Shown here: positions 24,304 to 31,829 of the stretch, piece after piece
Numbering within the stretch: the stretch's first letter is position 1
How the letters are laid out: each line of letters begins with the position of its first letter
Source: CALARM01 sp964431735
GTDB lineage: Bacteria > Vulcanimicrobiota > SpSt-956 > JAKJGF01
Length of the DNA stretch: 40,430 nt
Reading direction: 5' to 3'
Assembly: GCA_964431735.1 (NCBI GenBank)
Contig: CAYSLJ010000054.1
Span: 1-40,430 of the forward strand
Position numbers and translations under genes: made by a program
Notes under the pieces: model-generated
Told to the model about the DNA's origin: nothing
Databases searched by the model: none
The model's input: only the letters and a program-made list of their open reading frames with translations

Positions 24304-24936
24304 ATGAGTAACGAAATAGATAAAGACAAAATACTTCCTCCTGACTCCATGTATTACATGGGGCAGAGCATGGTTCCTACTTTTACTCCCGGCGATCTAC
24401 TCTATCTTCAGCCAGACTGCAGGGAAATAAAAGTAGGAGATGTCATAGTATTCAGAGCAAAAGGAGACGAAAAAAACATAACTCACAGGGTAATTTCCAC
24501 AGGAAAAGACGGAATAAAAACAAGGGGCGACAATAATAACCTCCCGGATTCATGGCTCCTTATGCCTGAAGATATTATAGGGAAAGTAATAGAAGCAGAA
24601 AGAAACGGCGTAAAAAGGAAGGTACCAGGCAGTACGGAAGGATATGTAAAAGGGAATATACTCCATATCCTGAGAAAGATAAAATTCTACTTTATCAAAA
24701 TCTTCCGCCCACTTTATCTATGGCTTTCAGAAAAAAATATTACCTGCTCCATCTTACAAAAATGCGGACTTTTACGTATAATATCCATTAAAAAAGAAGA
24801 AAAGAAAGAACTTCAGCTTCTTTTAGGCAGTCTTGTCATAGGAAGACTTCTTCCCGGGAGGGAAAAATGGCATATAAGAAGGCCTTTCAGGCTGCTTGTA
24901 GATGAGAAGAGGCTGAAAGAGAAAAGTGAAAGGTAG
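24304..24936 (+). CDS. S26-family signal-peptidase-like protein
   Basis: The protein has about 210 aa. YYMGQSMVPTFTPGDLLYL contains the nucleophile Ser (S22) of the S26 family. VGDVIVFR, THRVIS (H61) and TRGDNNNLPD follow, the pattern of the SipW/archaeal branch that uses Ser-His rather than Ser-Lys. Unlike true signal peptidases, it has no N-terminal membrane anchor; only a hydrophobic stretch near residues 125-140 (FYFIKIFRPLYLWL) could touch the membrane. Such anchorless S24/S26 proteins are often found with PqqD and ABC exporters in peptide gene clusters, as here. An upstream in-frame start would translate a heptad array; the ATG at 24304 lies 6 bp after the array and has no Shine-Dalgarno site. 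Confidence 0.82.
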   Translation: MSNEIDKDKILPPDSMYYMGQSMVPTFTPGDLLYLQPDCREIKVGDVIVFRAKGDEKNITHRVISTGKDGIKTRGDNNNLPDSWLLMPEDIIGKVIEAERNGVKRKVPGSTEGYVKGNILHILRKIKFYFIKIFRPLYLWLSEKNITCSILQKCGLLRIISIKKEEKKELQLLLGSLVIGRLLPGREKWHIRRPFRLLVDEKRLKEKSER

Positions 24937-25064
24937 TGAAAAGTGAAAAGTGAAAAGTAGCAGGGCCGACCCCATGTGTTCGTCCGGTACCGGTAACACA
25001 CATCACGCATTACGCATTACGCATCACGAACCACGCGTCACGCGTTACGCGTTACGCGTCACGA
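24926..25064. repeat. Second composite repeat: heptads, hairpin, heptads
   Basis: GTGAAAG, then three GTGAAAA units (24936-24956), overlap the stop of the S26 gene. An imperfect hairpin (GGGCCGACC with GTTCGTCC) and GGTACCGGT follow, then four GCAT-type units and four GCGT-type units in inverted orientation, ending in GATCC 7 bp before the pqqD-like start. The plan is that of 17933-18037 with an extra GCGTCAC block. Confidence 0.8.
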
Positions 25065-25070
25065 TCCATT

Positions 25071-25364
25071 ATGAATAACATTTACAAAAAATCAAACTCA
25101 ATAGCAATAAAAACCGTCCATGATGAAACTGTCGTATTCATCATGGACTCCTGGAGCGGTAATCTGGAAGATGAAATTTTCATTTTAAACGAGACAGGCA
25201 AATATATTCTCGACCATATAGACGGCAGGGCAACTGTGAAAGAAATCTCCGAAAAACTCTTCTCTGAAATTGAAGGAGACGACATAAGTCAGGAAGAAAT
25301 AGATAAAGATGTTATCTCTTTTATAGAGGAACTGCTTAAGAGACATATAATAATAAAATCATGA
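25071..25364 (+). CDS. PqqD-family peptide-binding protein
   Basis: The 97-aa protein matches the PqqD family: ILNETGKYILDHIDGRATVKEISEKL corresponds to the LNxTGxxIWxxLDGxxTVxEIxxxL signature, and the C-terminal helix (ISFIEELLKRHII) is as expected. The family folds as a winged-helix RiPP recognition element that holds a precursor peptide for a modifying enzyme. No radical-SAM enzyme or other modifying enzyme is adjacent. The stop overlaps the ABC transporter start by 4 nt (ATGA), a sign of coupled translation. The start is 7 bp after a heptad array and has no Shine-Dalgarno site. Confidence 0.88.
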   Translation: MNNIYKKSNSIAIKTVHDETVVFIMDSWSGNLEDEIFILNETGKYILDHIDGRATVKEISEKLFSEIEGDDISQEEIDKDVISFIEELLKRHIIIKS

Positions 25365-27118
25365 AAGTAACTCAATTTCTCACCCTTCCGAAACATTTCA
25401 ATTATCACAGATATTTACTCCCTTTCTGGAAAAAAGAGGCTTTTATACTTTTTTTAAATATCATTACCATGTATCTCGGCCTTGTAAACCCCTATCTTAC
25501 AAAACTGGTAATAGATAAAGCCTACGGGAATAAGGATCTGAAACTATTCGTAACCCTCCTTGTAGCAGGGGGAATTCTGTTTCTCCTGAATAATGTTCTC
25601 TCTGCTCTCATAAGTTATCTGAAAATAACCATAAGGACAAAGATAAAATTCAACCTCACAGTAAAGGTTTTCAGTAAACTTCAGAATCTTCCTCTGAAAT
25701 ACTTTCAGGACAGTTCCAGTTCCCAGAATCTCTACCGGTTCAATTATGATATAGAAACAGTATCTTCCCTGATTGCAGATGTACTGCCCCAGATTATACA
25801 GCTTGTATTCAGAACCGTTACAGTCATGGTAATAATCTTTTTCCTGAACTGGAAAATGGCTCTGTGGTCTGTAATCTTAATGCCTTTTTTATATTACATA
25901 ACAGCTTATTTCAATAAAAAAATGAAGAAAAGATGGGAAGAATCCATAGAAATAAGCCAGAAGGTTTTTACACTTCTCCATGACATACTGACTCATATAC
26001 ACCTGATAAAAGCCTTCGGAAAAGAAAGAGATGAAAGACGAACATACATTAAAACACTCATAGAAAACATAAGATTTACCCTGAATCTTCAAAAATACCA
26101 GTCTGTTGTTTCAAATATTCAGAGTATAATCTCAAGAGTATTTCTGGGACTCATACTGGCCTATGGAGGCTATCAGGTAATAAAAGGAGAGATACCGCTG
26201 GGAAGCCTTATAGCAATAGGTATTTACATAAATCAGCTTTCAGGCCTCCAGGGTTCCTTTTCCGGCTTAAGCCAGCAGATCTCCATGTCTTTTATCTCCT
26301 GCGACAGACTCGATACAATACTGAAAGAAGAAACAGATGAAAAAGAGAGCAAATCTCTGATAAAGCTAAAAAATTCAAAAGGTACGGTAGAATTTAAACA
26401 TGTGTCATTTAATTACAGTGATGAAAAGACAGTGCTGAAAAATCTGTCATTTAAAATAGAAGGAGGAACCTTTGCAGGTCTTGCGGGGCCTTCCGGGTGC
26501 GGTAAAACAACCATTATAAATCTCCTGCTGAAACTCTACAGGCCGACAGATGGTGAAATTTCACTGGACGGGCATAACATAAAGAATCTGGAGAAAAACT
26601 CTTTTTATGAAAACACCGGCGTAGCCCTCCAGAATTCTTTTCTCTGGAACGATACCATAGAAAACAATATAAAATACGGAAAACATAATGCTACAGAAGA
26701 AGAAATAAAAGAAGCGGCCAGGGTGGCATGTGCAGATGAATTTATAGAAGCCCTGCCGGAAGGATATAAAACCGTTATTGGAGAAAATGCCTGTAAAATA
26801 TCGGAAGGACAGAGGCAGAGAATATCCATTGCAAGATCGGTCATAAGAAAACCGTCAATCCTTATACTTGACGAAGGGCTTTCCTCTGTCGATGCAGAGA
26901 CGGAAAACAAAATAATCAATCATATAAAAGAATTTCTCAAAGACAGCACAGTAATAATCATATCCCACAGACTTTCCACTATGCAGAAGGTAGATATGAT
27001 ATACTTCTTTATGACTCCGGAAAAGATTGATGCAGGAACATTTGAAGAACTGGTAAGGAATAATGTGGATTTTCAGCATTATTTGAATCTGCAGGAAAGT
27101 GAGAGTCGTGAATCGTGA
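25361..27118 (+). CDS. ABC transporter, fused permease and ATPase (peptide exporter type)
   Basis: The 585-aa protein has an exporter-type membrane domain with six helices (about residues 20-310) followed by an ATPase domain: Walker A GPSGCGKTT (about 375), Q-loop ALQNSFLWND, signature KISEGQRQR (about 480), Walker B ILILDEGLSSVD (about 500) and the H-loop IISHRL. The signature reads SEGQ instead of SGGQ, a mild variation. There is no C39 peptidase domain; the separate S26 protein could do leader removal. Together with pqqD and the S26 gene it forms a plausible peptide-processing and export unit; multidrug or lipid export is an alternative. C-terminal residues E-S-R-E-S and the TGA stop are encoded by heptad-type sequence. 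Confidence 0.92.
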   Translation: MKVTQFLTLPKHFNYHRYLLPFWKKEAFILFLNIITMYLGLVNPYLTKLVIDKAYGNKDLKLFVTLLVAGGILFLLNNVLSALISYLKITIRTKIKFNLTVKVFSKLQNLPLKYFQDSSSSQNLYRFNYDIETVSSLIADVLPQIIQLVFRTVTVMVIIFFLNWKMALWSVILMPFLYYITAYFNKKMKKRWEESIEISQKVFTLLHDILTHIHLIKAFGKERDERRTYIKTLIENIRFTLNLQKYQSVVSNIQSIISRVFLGLILAYGGYQVIKGEIPLGSLIAIGIYINQLSGLQGSFSGLSQQISMSFISCDRLDTILKEETDEKESKSLIKLKNSKGTVEFKHVSFNYSDEKTVLKNLSFKIEGGTFAGLAGPSGCGKTTIINLLLKLYRPTDGEISLDGHNIKNLEKNSFYENTGVALQNSFLWNDTIENNIKYGKHNATEEEIKEAARVACADEFIEALPEGYKTVIGENACKISEGQRQRISIARSVIRKPSILILDEGLSSVDAETENKIINHIKEFLKDSTVIIISHRLSTMQKVDMIYFFMTPEKIDAGTFEELVRNNVDFQHYLNLQESESRES

Positions 27119-27120
27119 TA
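27100..27120. repeat. Heptads at the 3' end of the ABC transporter gene
   Basis: GTGAGAG, a 2-bp shift, then GTGAATC and GTGATAC. The TGA stop codon at 27116-27118 is within the last unit. Confidence 0.55.
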
Positions 27121-27157
27121 CCAATTCGCTATCAATTTTAGTATTATAAATCTCCTG

Positions 27158-27311
27158 GCTTTGCCTGCCTGGCGCTCCTCCGAAAAAAATCTAAACTGGA
27201 ACAGGCATATTTGTTAAAACTTACATCATGCCACTTTGCATTATATTCTATTCAAATAGACTTGTGCTGCCGTGATATTTTTTTCTCCGGAGCACCAGGC
27301 AGGCAAAGCGC
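27158..27311. repeat. Element with about 35-bp inverted ends
   Basis: The left end (27158-27192, GGCTTTGCCTGCCTGGCGCT and on) is matched in inverse by 27274-27311 (...CTCCGGAGCACCAGGCAGGC...). Both ends run into an A or T tract. The inside (about 80 bp) is AT-rich with no frame. It sits between convergent genes and looks like a miniature inverted-repeat element or a large transcriptional terminator. Confidence 0.7.
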
Positions 27312-27371
27312 TATAGTTGCTAGCTAAATGGTATGAGTCGTTAGTATGGTTGAACCCACGGCGTCACGCCC

Positions 27372-28907
27372 CTAATACGCTCCCGACCCCATTACCATTA
27401 CGCATGCAGTATCAAACATTATTTCAAGATCAAAAAATACTGACTGGTTTTCTATATAATAAAGGTCTAAAAGACACATTTCTTCAAAAGACAGTTCACT
27501 TCTGCCGGAGATCTGCCACAGGCCGGTAATGCCGGCTACAGCGTGACCTCTCTTTTTATACCAGTCGAAACAGAGTTTATCTGTATTTTTTATCATCTTA
27601 TAATCATTTACAGGAAGAGGACGGGGACCTACTACTGACATTTCTCCTTTAAGAACATTTATAAACTGGGGGAATTCATCGAGACTTAATTTTCTTATAA
27701 TATTTCCCACTGGTGTTATACGGGGGTCATTTTTCATTTTAAACAACGCGCCGTTTGTTTCATTCTCTTTCAACAAATCATGTTTCATATTATCTGCATC
27801 GACACACATAGAACGGAATTTATAAACCTCAAATTCCGGCCCTCCTTTATAAAGAGCTCTTTTCTGTTTGAAAAACACAGGCCCTTTAGAGGTTAATTTT
27901 ATAAGTGCCGCAGTAACAAGACATACAGGAACAATGACAATACTTCCCACGGCAAGGATTGACAGATCGAGTAAACGCTTACACAATTTCTGAACAAAAA
28001 GATATCTTGTTCTTCCTTCATCTGTAATCAAAGGAACACCTGTTACATCTTTTATATTTCTCTTTTTCATCAGACTTCTTATATGGGGAGACACCATCTT
28101 CAGATTAACATGATGCTTTTCACAGGCTCTCCTTACACTCACATATTTCGATATGTCCATAGAATCACTGACTATAAAGACCTGCTCTATGTTCATTGAA
28201 ATTATGAGAGGGTTAACCTCTTTAAACATACCTATAATATCCTGTTCTATATCAGGAGCATCTTTCAGTTGATTGTTTTTCACAAAACCCACTACTTTAT
28301 AGAAATCTCCGTATATATCTTTAAGCTGTTCGGCAAACCTGCTGGCAGATTCGTCTGTACCAATTATAAGAGTCCTCTTACTCCCCAGGCCTCGTTTTAC
28401 GAGGAAACGGTTAACCTTAAATAGAATGGAATGATTGAGCTCCAGTATGACATACATGGACATAAGAAAAATAAGTATTACAGATCTGGAACAATAGGCA
28501 GATTTTGTAATATAAAGATAGGACATAAGCAAAATCCCTGTATAAAATGTAAGACGTCCTATTTGAGATTTCTGTTTTTCAAGGGCTGCTTTGAAGATTC
28601 CTCTGTAAAGACCGCAGAATACAGCACAGGGAATAAAAAGAATATTGGCAAGAATCCAGGGATAAAAATAATCATTAAGATTACTGTAACCGGAAAAACG
28701 AAGATAAAAGGCTGCATAAAAAGATAGATTTAAATAAAAAAGATCGGTAAATACAAGAACAACACTGAATATAAAAGGCCAGTTCTTCTTAAAAATCGTT
28801 CGGTTTAATAGACTTCCATCCCGTAATAAATTGTCTTTTAGAACATTTCTACAGGGCCGGCTTATAGCAACACTGCCGGATTCTCCTGTTATTCTGACAT
28901 TATTCAA
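27372..28907 (-). CDS. Polyprenyl-phosphate sugar-phosphate transferase (WcaJ/WbaP type)
   Basis: The 511-aa protein has an N-terminal region with four membrane helices (about residues 45-170), a CoA-binding-like Rossmann domain (about 180-290; RTLIIGTDESASRF), a fifth membrane segment (about 310-335) and the catalytic bacterial sugar transferase domain. The latter contains FFKQKRALYKGGPEFEVYKFRSM, the region IRKLSLDEFPQFINVLKGEM, SVVGPRPLP and the C-terminal GSGAY. It transfers a sugar-1-phosphate to undecaprenyl phosphate, the first step of a polysaccharide repeat unit. The start is TTG (28905-28907); no in-frame ATG or GTG is found nearby, and an AAGG lies about 12 nt upstream. It likely works with the Wzz/BY-kinase at 38 kb. 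Confidence 0.93.
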   Translation of the reverse strand: MNNVRITGESGSVAISRPCRNVLKDNLLRDGSLLNRTIFKKNWPFIFSVVLVFTDLFYLNLSFYAAFYLRFSGYSNLNDYFYPWILANILFIPCAVFCGLYRGIFKAALEKQKSQIGRLTFYTGILLMSYLYITKSAYCSRSVILIFLMSMYVILELNHSILFKVNRFLVKRGLGSKRTLIIGTDESASRFAEQLKDIYGDFYKVVGFVKNNQLKDAPDIEQDIIGMFKEVNPLIISMNIEQVFIVSDSMDISKYVSVRRACEKHHVNLKMVSPHIRSLMKKRNIKDVTGVPLITDEGRTRYLFVQKLCKRLLDLSILAVGSIVIVPVCLVTAALIKLTSKGPVFFKQKRALYKGGPEFEVYKFRSMCVDADNMKHDLLKENETNGALFKMKNDPRITPVGNIIRKLSLDEFPQFINVLKGEMSVVGPRPLPVNDYKMIKNTDKLCFDWYKKRGHAVAGITGLWQISGRSELSFEEMCLLDLYYIENQSVFFDLEIMFDTACVMVMGSGAY

Positions 28908-29040
28908 GTATACGCAAAGCCTTTCTCACTATTGTATTAAAAGATTTCATATAATTTATGTTATCTTATCACATGAAGATATTTTTTGCAAGTATATATT
29001 TTGGAAGAATTTACCAGATAGATTATAGTATATATAAAAA

Positions 29041-29110
29041 TCGTGATTCGTAACGCGTGACGCGTGACGCGTGACGCGTGGTTTCTCCACTCACTTTTCA
29101 CCACTCACGA
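29041..29110. repeat. Heptad arrays in the divergent spacer, left part
   Basis: GTGATTC, GTAACGC and three GTGACGC units (29043-29077) are followed by the inverted units CACTCAC, TTTTCAC and CACTCAC (29088-29108). The rest of spacer 28908-29234 holds AT-rich sequence and the array at 29177; no gene is seen. Confidence 0.8.
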
Positions 29111-29176
29111 TTTGCAATTTTCCATCCTCTATGCTATTATTATCCCATATTATACCATAAATATACTGGAGACTTG

Positions 29177-29206
29177 CCGTCACGCGTTACGCGTTACGCG
29201 TCACGA
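29177..29206. repeat. Four inverted heptads before the dnaJ-TPR gene
   Basis: CCGTCAC, GCGTTAC, GCGTTAC and GCGTCAC followed by GA; from CGTCAC onward identical to the arrays at 12077, 24270 and 25036. Confidence 0.75.
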
Positions 29207-29234
29207 ATCAATTACATACAGGGATATTGCTTAT

Positions 29235-31730
29235 ATGAGTATAAAAGACTATTACTCAATTCTCGGTGTAAGCCATAAGGCCAGACAGGAAGAAATAAAG
29301 CAGTCATATAAAAAATTGATTTTTGAATATCATCCTGATAAATTCAAAAATCATCCGTCACACCAGCTTGCGGAAGAAAAGTTAAGAGAATTAAATGAAG
29401 CCTATGAAGTTTTAAGTAATCCACTGAAAAGAAAAATCTATGACAGAGATTTCTCTTCCTCACAGCATGCCGATTCTGTTCTTATAAGCAAACTCTTCAG
29501 AGAAGTCAGCTATTTATTCGAAAGAAAAGATTATGACCGTGCAAGAGCAGAACTGGAAAAGATATTAAATATTGATCCTCACATAGAAAAAGCAAATTTC
29601 CTCATGGGACTCTGTTATATAAATCAGGAACATTTCGGTAAAGGACAGATATTTTTTGAAAAAACTATAAAAATAAACGGCGAAAACCATGAAGCACTCA
29701 ATATGCTCGGTATATGCTGTTTCAGACACAGAGATTTTGACAGAGCTCTCTATTATCATAAAAAAGCAGCTCGAATAGCACCTTACGAATATCTTTATAT
29801 GGAAAATATAGCCCACGTATTATGGAGAGAAAAAAAGACCGATGAGGCTCTGAAATATTTCCTTAAAGCAAGAGAAAAAGCTCCTGACAGACCGGAACTC
29901 TGCATGTATATCTGTTATCTTTATAATGAAACAGGATATAAAGAAAAAAGCACAGACTATTTCAAAAAAGCAAAAAAGCTGGGTCCCGGCCATCCAATGG
30001 TGGAAGAATGGGAAGAAGAACATTATGACAGAATAAGCATAATGGAGCATATTCATCACTTTTCAGAAAACAAATGGAATGACATCAAAACCTTTGTAAA
30101 AAATAATGTCACTTATACAGGGAATTCTGTTAAAAGATATGGAAAAAATATAAAAAAATTATATAAAGACAGCAGAAATTATTCAAAAAAGAATTTGATC
30201 TACATGGAGAAAAAATTATCAAAAGCAGGAGAGAAATCAAAAAAATTACTTAAAGACGGCAAATCTGCCACAGAGAAAGGGTTAAAATCCGTAACAAAAA
30301 CCCTGTCCGATGCCGGGGAAAAATCGAAAAAAATCTATTCGGCTACAAGAAATGTGTCTGAAGAAAAACTTCTGCTTATTGGAGAAAAATACAAAAAACT
30401 TGCCGAAGACAGCAGAGCAGTTACAGAGAAAGGTTTAAAATCTGTAACTAAAACCCTGTCCGATGCAGGAGAAAAATCGAAAAAAATCTGTTCGGCTACA
30501 AGGGATGTGTCTAAAGAAAAACTTCTCCTTCTGGAAGAAAAATCCAGGTGCTGCCGGCAGTTACTGCACCAGACATTCAGTAAGTATCAAAACCTCCCGT
30601 CACGCGTCACCTGTTACGCGTCACGACTGAGAATAAGGCCCATAATGGTCAGTGCCGCTCTCATTTTAGTATTATCGGTATTAATTTATAAAATTTCAGA
30701 CAGAGAAGCGGAAAGAGGAAGAACAACCGGTATAAACAGAACAAATTCCTCACAGAAAGAATTATCTCTTTCCGGCAGCCCTCTGACGGAAACAGAAAAA
30801 CATATAAAATTTTTGAATAATTATATAATCTGTAAAGATTATATATCAGCAAAAAAAGAACTTCATAAACTTCTGAAATTGAATATAATAAAATCGGATA
30901 AATATATTGAACTGGGTGAAATCTTCTTAAAAAATAAAGATTATAAAAATTCTCTGGATTGTGTGGAATATGCTCTAAAAAAAGAACCAAGTAATATAAA
31001 AGCTCTCAGGATTGCAGCAGGAGCATATCTCGGGGGCGGTAATTATAAGAACGCCATTGAAACAAACAAAAAAATCCTTTCCCTTCAGCCTTCTGACAGA
31101 GAGTCCTCTATGAATGTAGCTCTGGCTTATTACAGGCAGAAGGGCTATAAATCTTCAATCACATGGTCTGAAAAAGCTCTCGCATTAAACCTTACAGAAG
31201 GAGAAAAAAAAGCTGTTAATTCCATACTTTTTGACTCTCTGTTAAACCAGGGCCGTCTTATGACAGAAAGTAAAAAATACAGAGAAGGAGAAAAATATTT
31301 CCTAGAGGCATTGAACATAAAGAAAAATAATCTTTCTGCCAGGAAAGAACTTGCCGGATGTTATCTCCATATTGGTATAAATTATTTAGATAAAAAGAAT
31401 CGTAAAGAAGGAAAAAAATATTTTAATAAAGTTATAGGACTCAACACGGGAGGAGATAAAGAAAAGCAGGCCAGACATTATATTGCATCCATGACTCCCG
31501 GGAAGAATAAGAATATTCAGATTGCTTCTAAAGAAGAACATAATAAAGAAATAGCTTACAATTACGAAAAAACCCGGGAAGATAATTATACTCAGGGTAA
31601 CAATTATAAAGAAAATATACCGTCATATAGTAATACGGTAAAAGAGACAAAAGTAGTGGCTCCTGCAGAAGCAAAGACGGGCTATGAGGATATTAAGCTT
31701 GAGGATGGCGGAGAAGACAGCAAATTGTAG
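29235..31730 (+). CDS. DnaJ-domain protein with TPRs and one membrane helix
   Basis: The protein has about 831 aa. It starts with a J domain (residues 1-70; DYYSILGVS, the HPD motif in YHPDKF, LNEAYEVLSNPLKRKIYD), which stimulates Hsp70 ATPase. Several TPRs follow (about 85-270). Next is a Lys-rich helical region with two copies of a 51-residue repeat (DNA period 153 bp, from about 30271), each with KGLKSVTKTLSDAGEKSKK. A heptad array is translated as PSRVTCYASRLR just before a membrane helix (VSAALILVLSVLIYKI). More TPRs form the C-terminal half. I use the ATG at 29235: a longer frame from 29064 would run through heptad arrays and unlike sequence. No Hsp70 gene is adjacent. Confidence 0.87.
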   Translation: MSIKDYYSILGVSHKARQEEIKQSYKKLIFEYHPDKFKNHPSHQLAEEKLRELNEAYEVLSNPLKRKIYDRDFSSSQHADSVLISKLFREVSYLFERKDYDRARAELEKILNIDPHIEKANFLMGLCYINQEHFGKGQIFFEKTIKINGENHEALNMLGICCFRHRDFDRALYYHKKAARIAPYEYLYMENIAHVLWREKKTDEALKYFLKAREKAPDRPELCMYICYLYNETGYKEKSTDYFKKAKKLGPGHPMVEEWEEEHYDRISIMEHIHHFSENKWNDIKTFVKNNVTYTGNSVKRYGKNIKKLYKDSRNYSKKNLIYMEKKLSKAGEKSKKLLKDGKSATEKGLKSVTKTLSDAGEKSKKIYSATRNVSEEKLLLIGEKYKKLAEDSRAVTEKGLKSVTKTLSDAGEKSKKICSATRDVSKEKLLLLEEKSRCCRQLLHQTFSKYQNLPSRVTCYASRLRIRPIMVSAALILVLSVLIYKISDREAERGRTTGINRTNSSQKELSLSGSPLTETEKHIKFLNNYIICKDYISAKKELHKLLKLNIIKSDKYIELGEIFLKNKDYKNSLDCVEYALKKEPSNIKALRIAAGAYLGGGNYKNAIETNKKILSLQPSDRESSMNVALAYYRQKGYKSSITWSEKALALNLTEGEKKAVNSILFDSLLNQGRLMTESKKYREGEKYFLEALNIKKNNLSARKELAGCYLHIGINYLDKKNRKEGKKYFNKVIGLNTGGDKEKQARHYIASMTPGKNKNIQIASKEEHNKEIAYNYEKTREDNYTQGNNYKENIPSYSNTVKETKVVAPAEAKTGYEDIKLEDGGEDSKL
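30598..30626. repeat. Heptad array inside the dnaJ-TPR coding sequence
   Basis: CCTCCCGTCAC, then GCGTCAC, CTGTTAC and GCGTCAC ending in GA. It has the same boundaries as the intergenic arrays but is in frame within a gene, 16 bp before an internal ATG that begins the membrane segment. Confidence 0.8.
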
Positions 31731-31739
31731 GGACGACGC

Positions 31740-31808
31740 GTGACGCGTGACGCGTGATGCGTAATGGGAATTCTCACGACTCACTACTCACTACTCACTA
31801 CTCACTAC
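31740..31808. repeat. Inverted heptad arrays between dnaJ-TPR and TPR-FGE genes
   Basis: Two GTGACGC, GTGATGC and GTAATGG (31740-31767) face TTCTCAC, GACTCAC and three TACTCAC (31771-31805). The forward and inverted parts are of different sequence classes but keep the 7-bp phase and orientation. The next gene's GGAG and ATG follow. Confidence 0.82.
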
Positions 31809-31829
31809 TAAAGAAACGGAGATGAAACA

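Noticed and set aside
29064..29234. Longer N-terminus for the DnaJ-TPR protein
   Set aside because: The extension is translated from heptads and AT-rich spacer; the J domain begins directly at the ATG at 29235.
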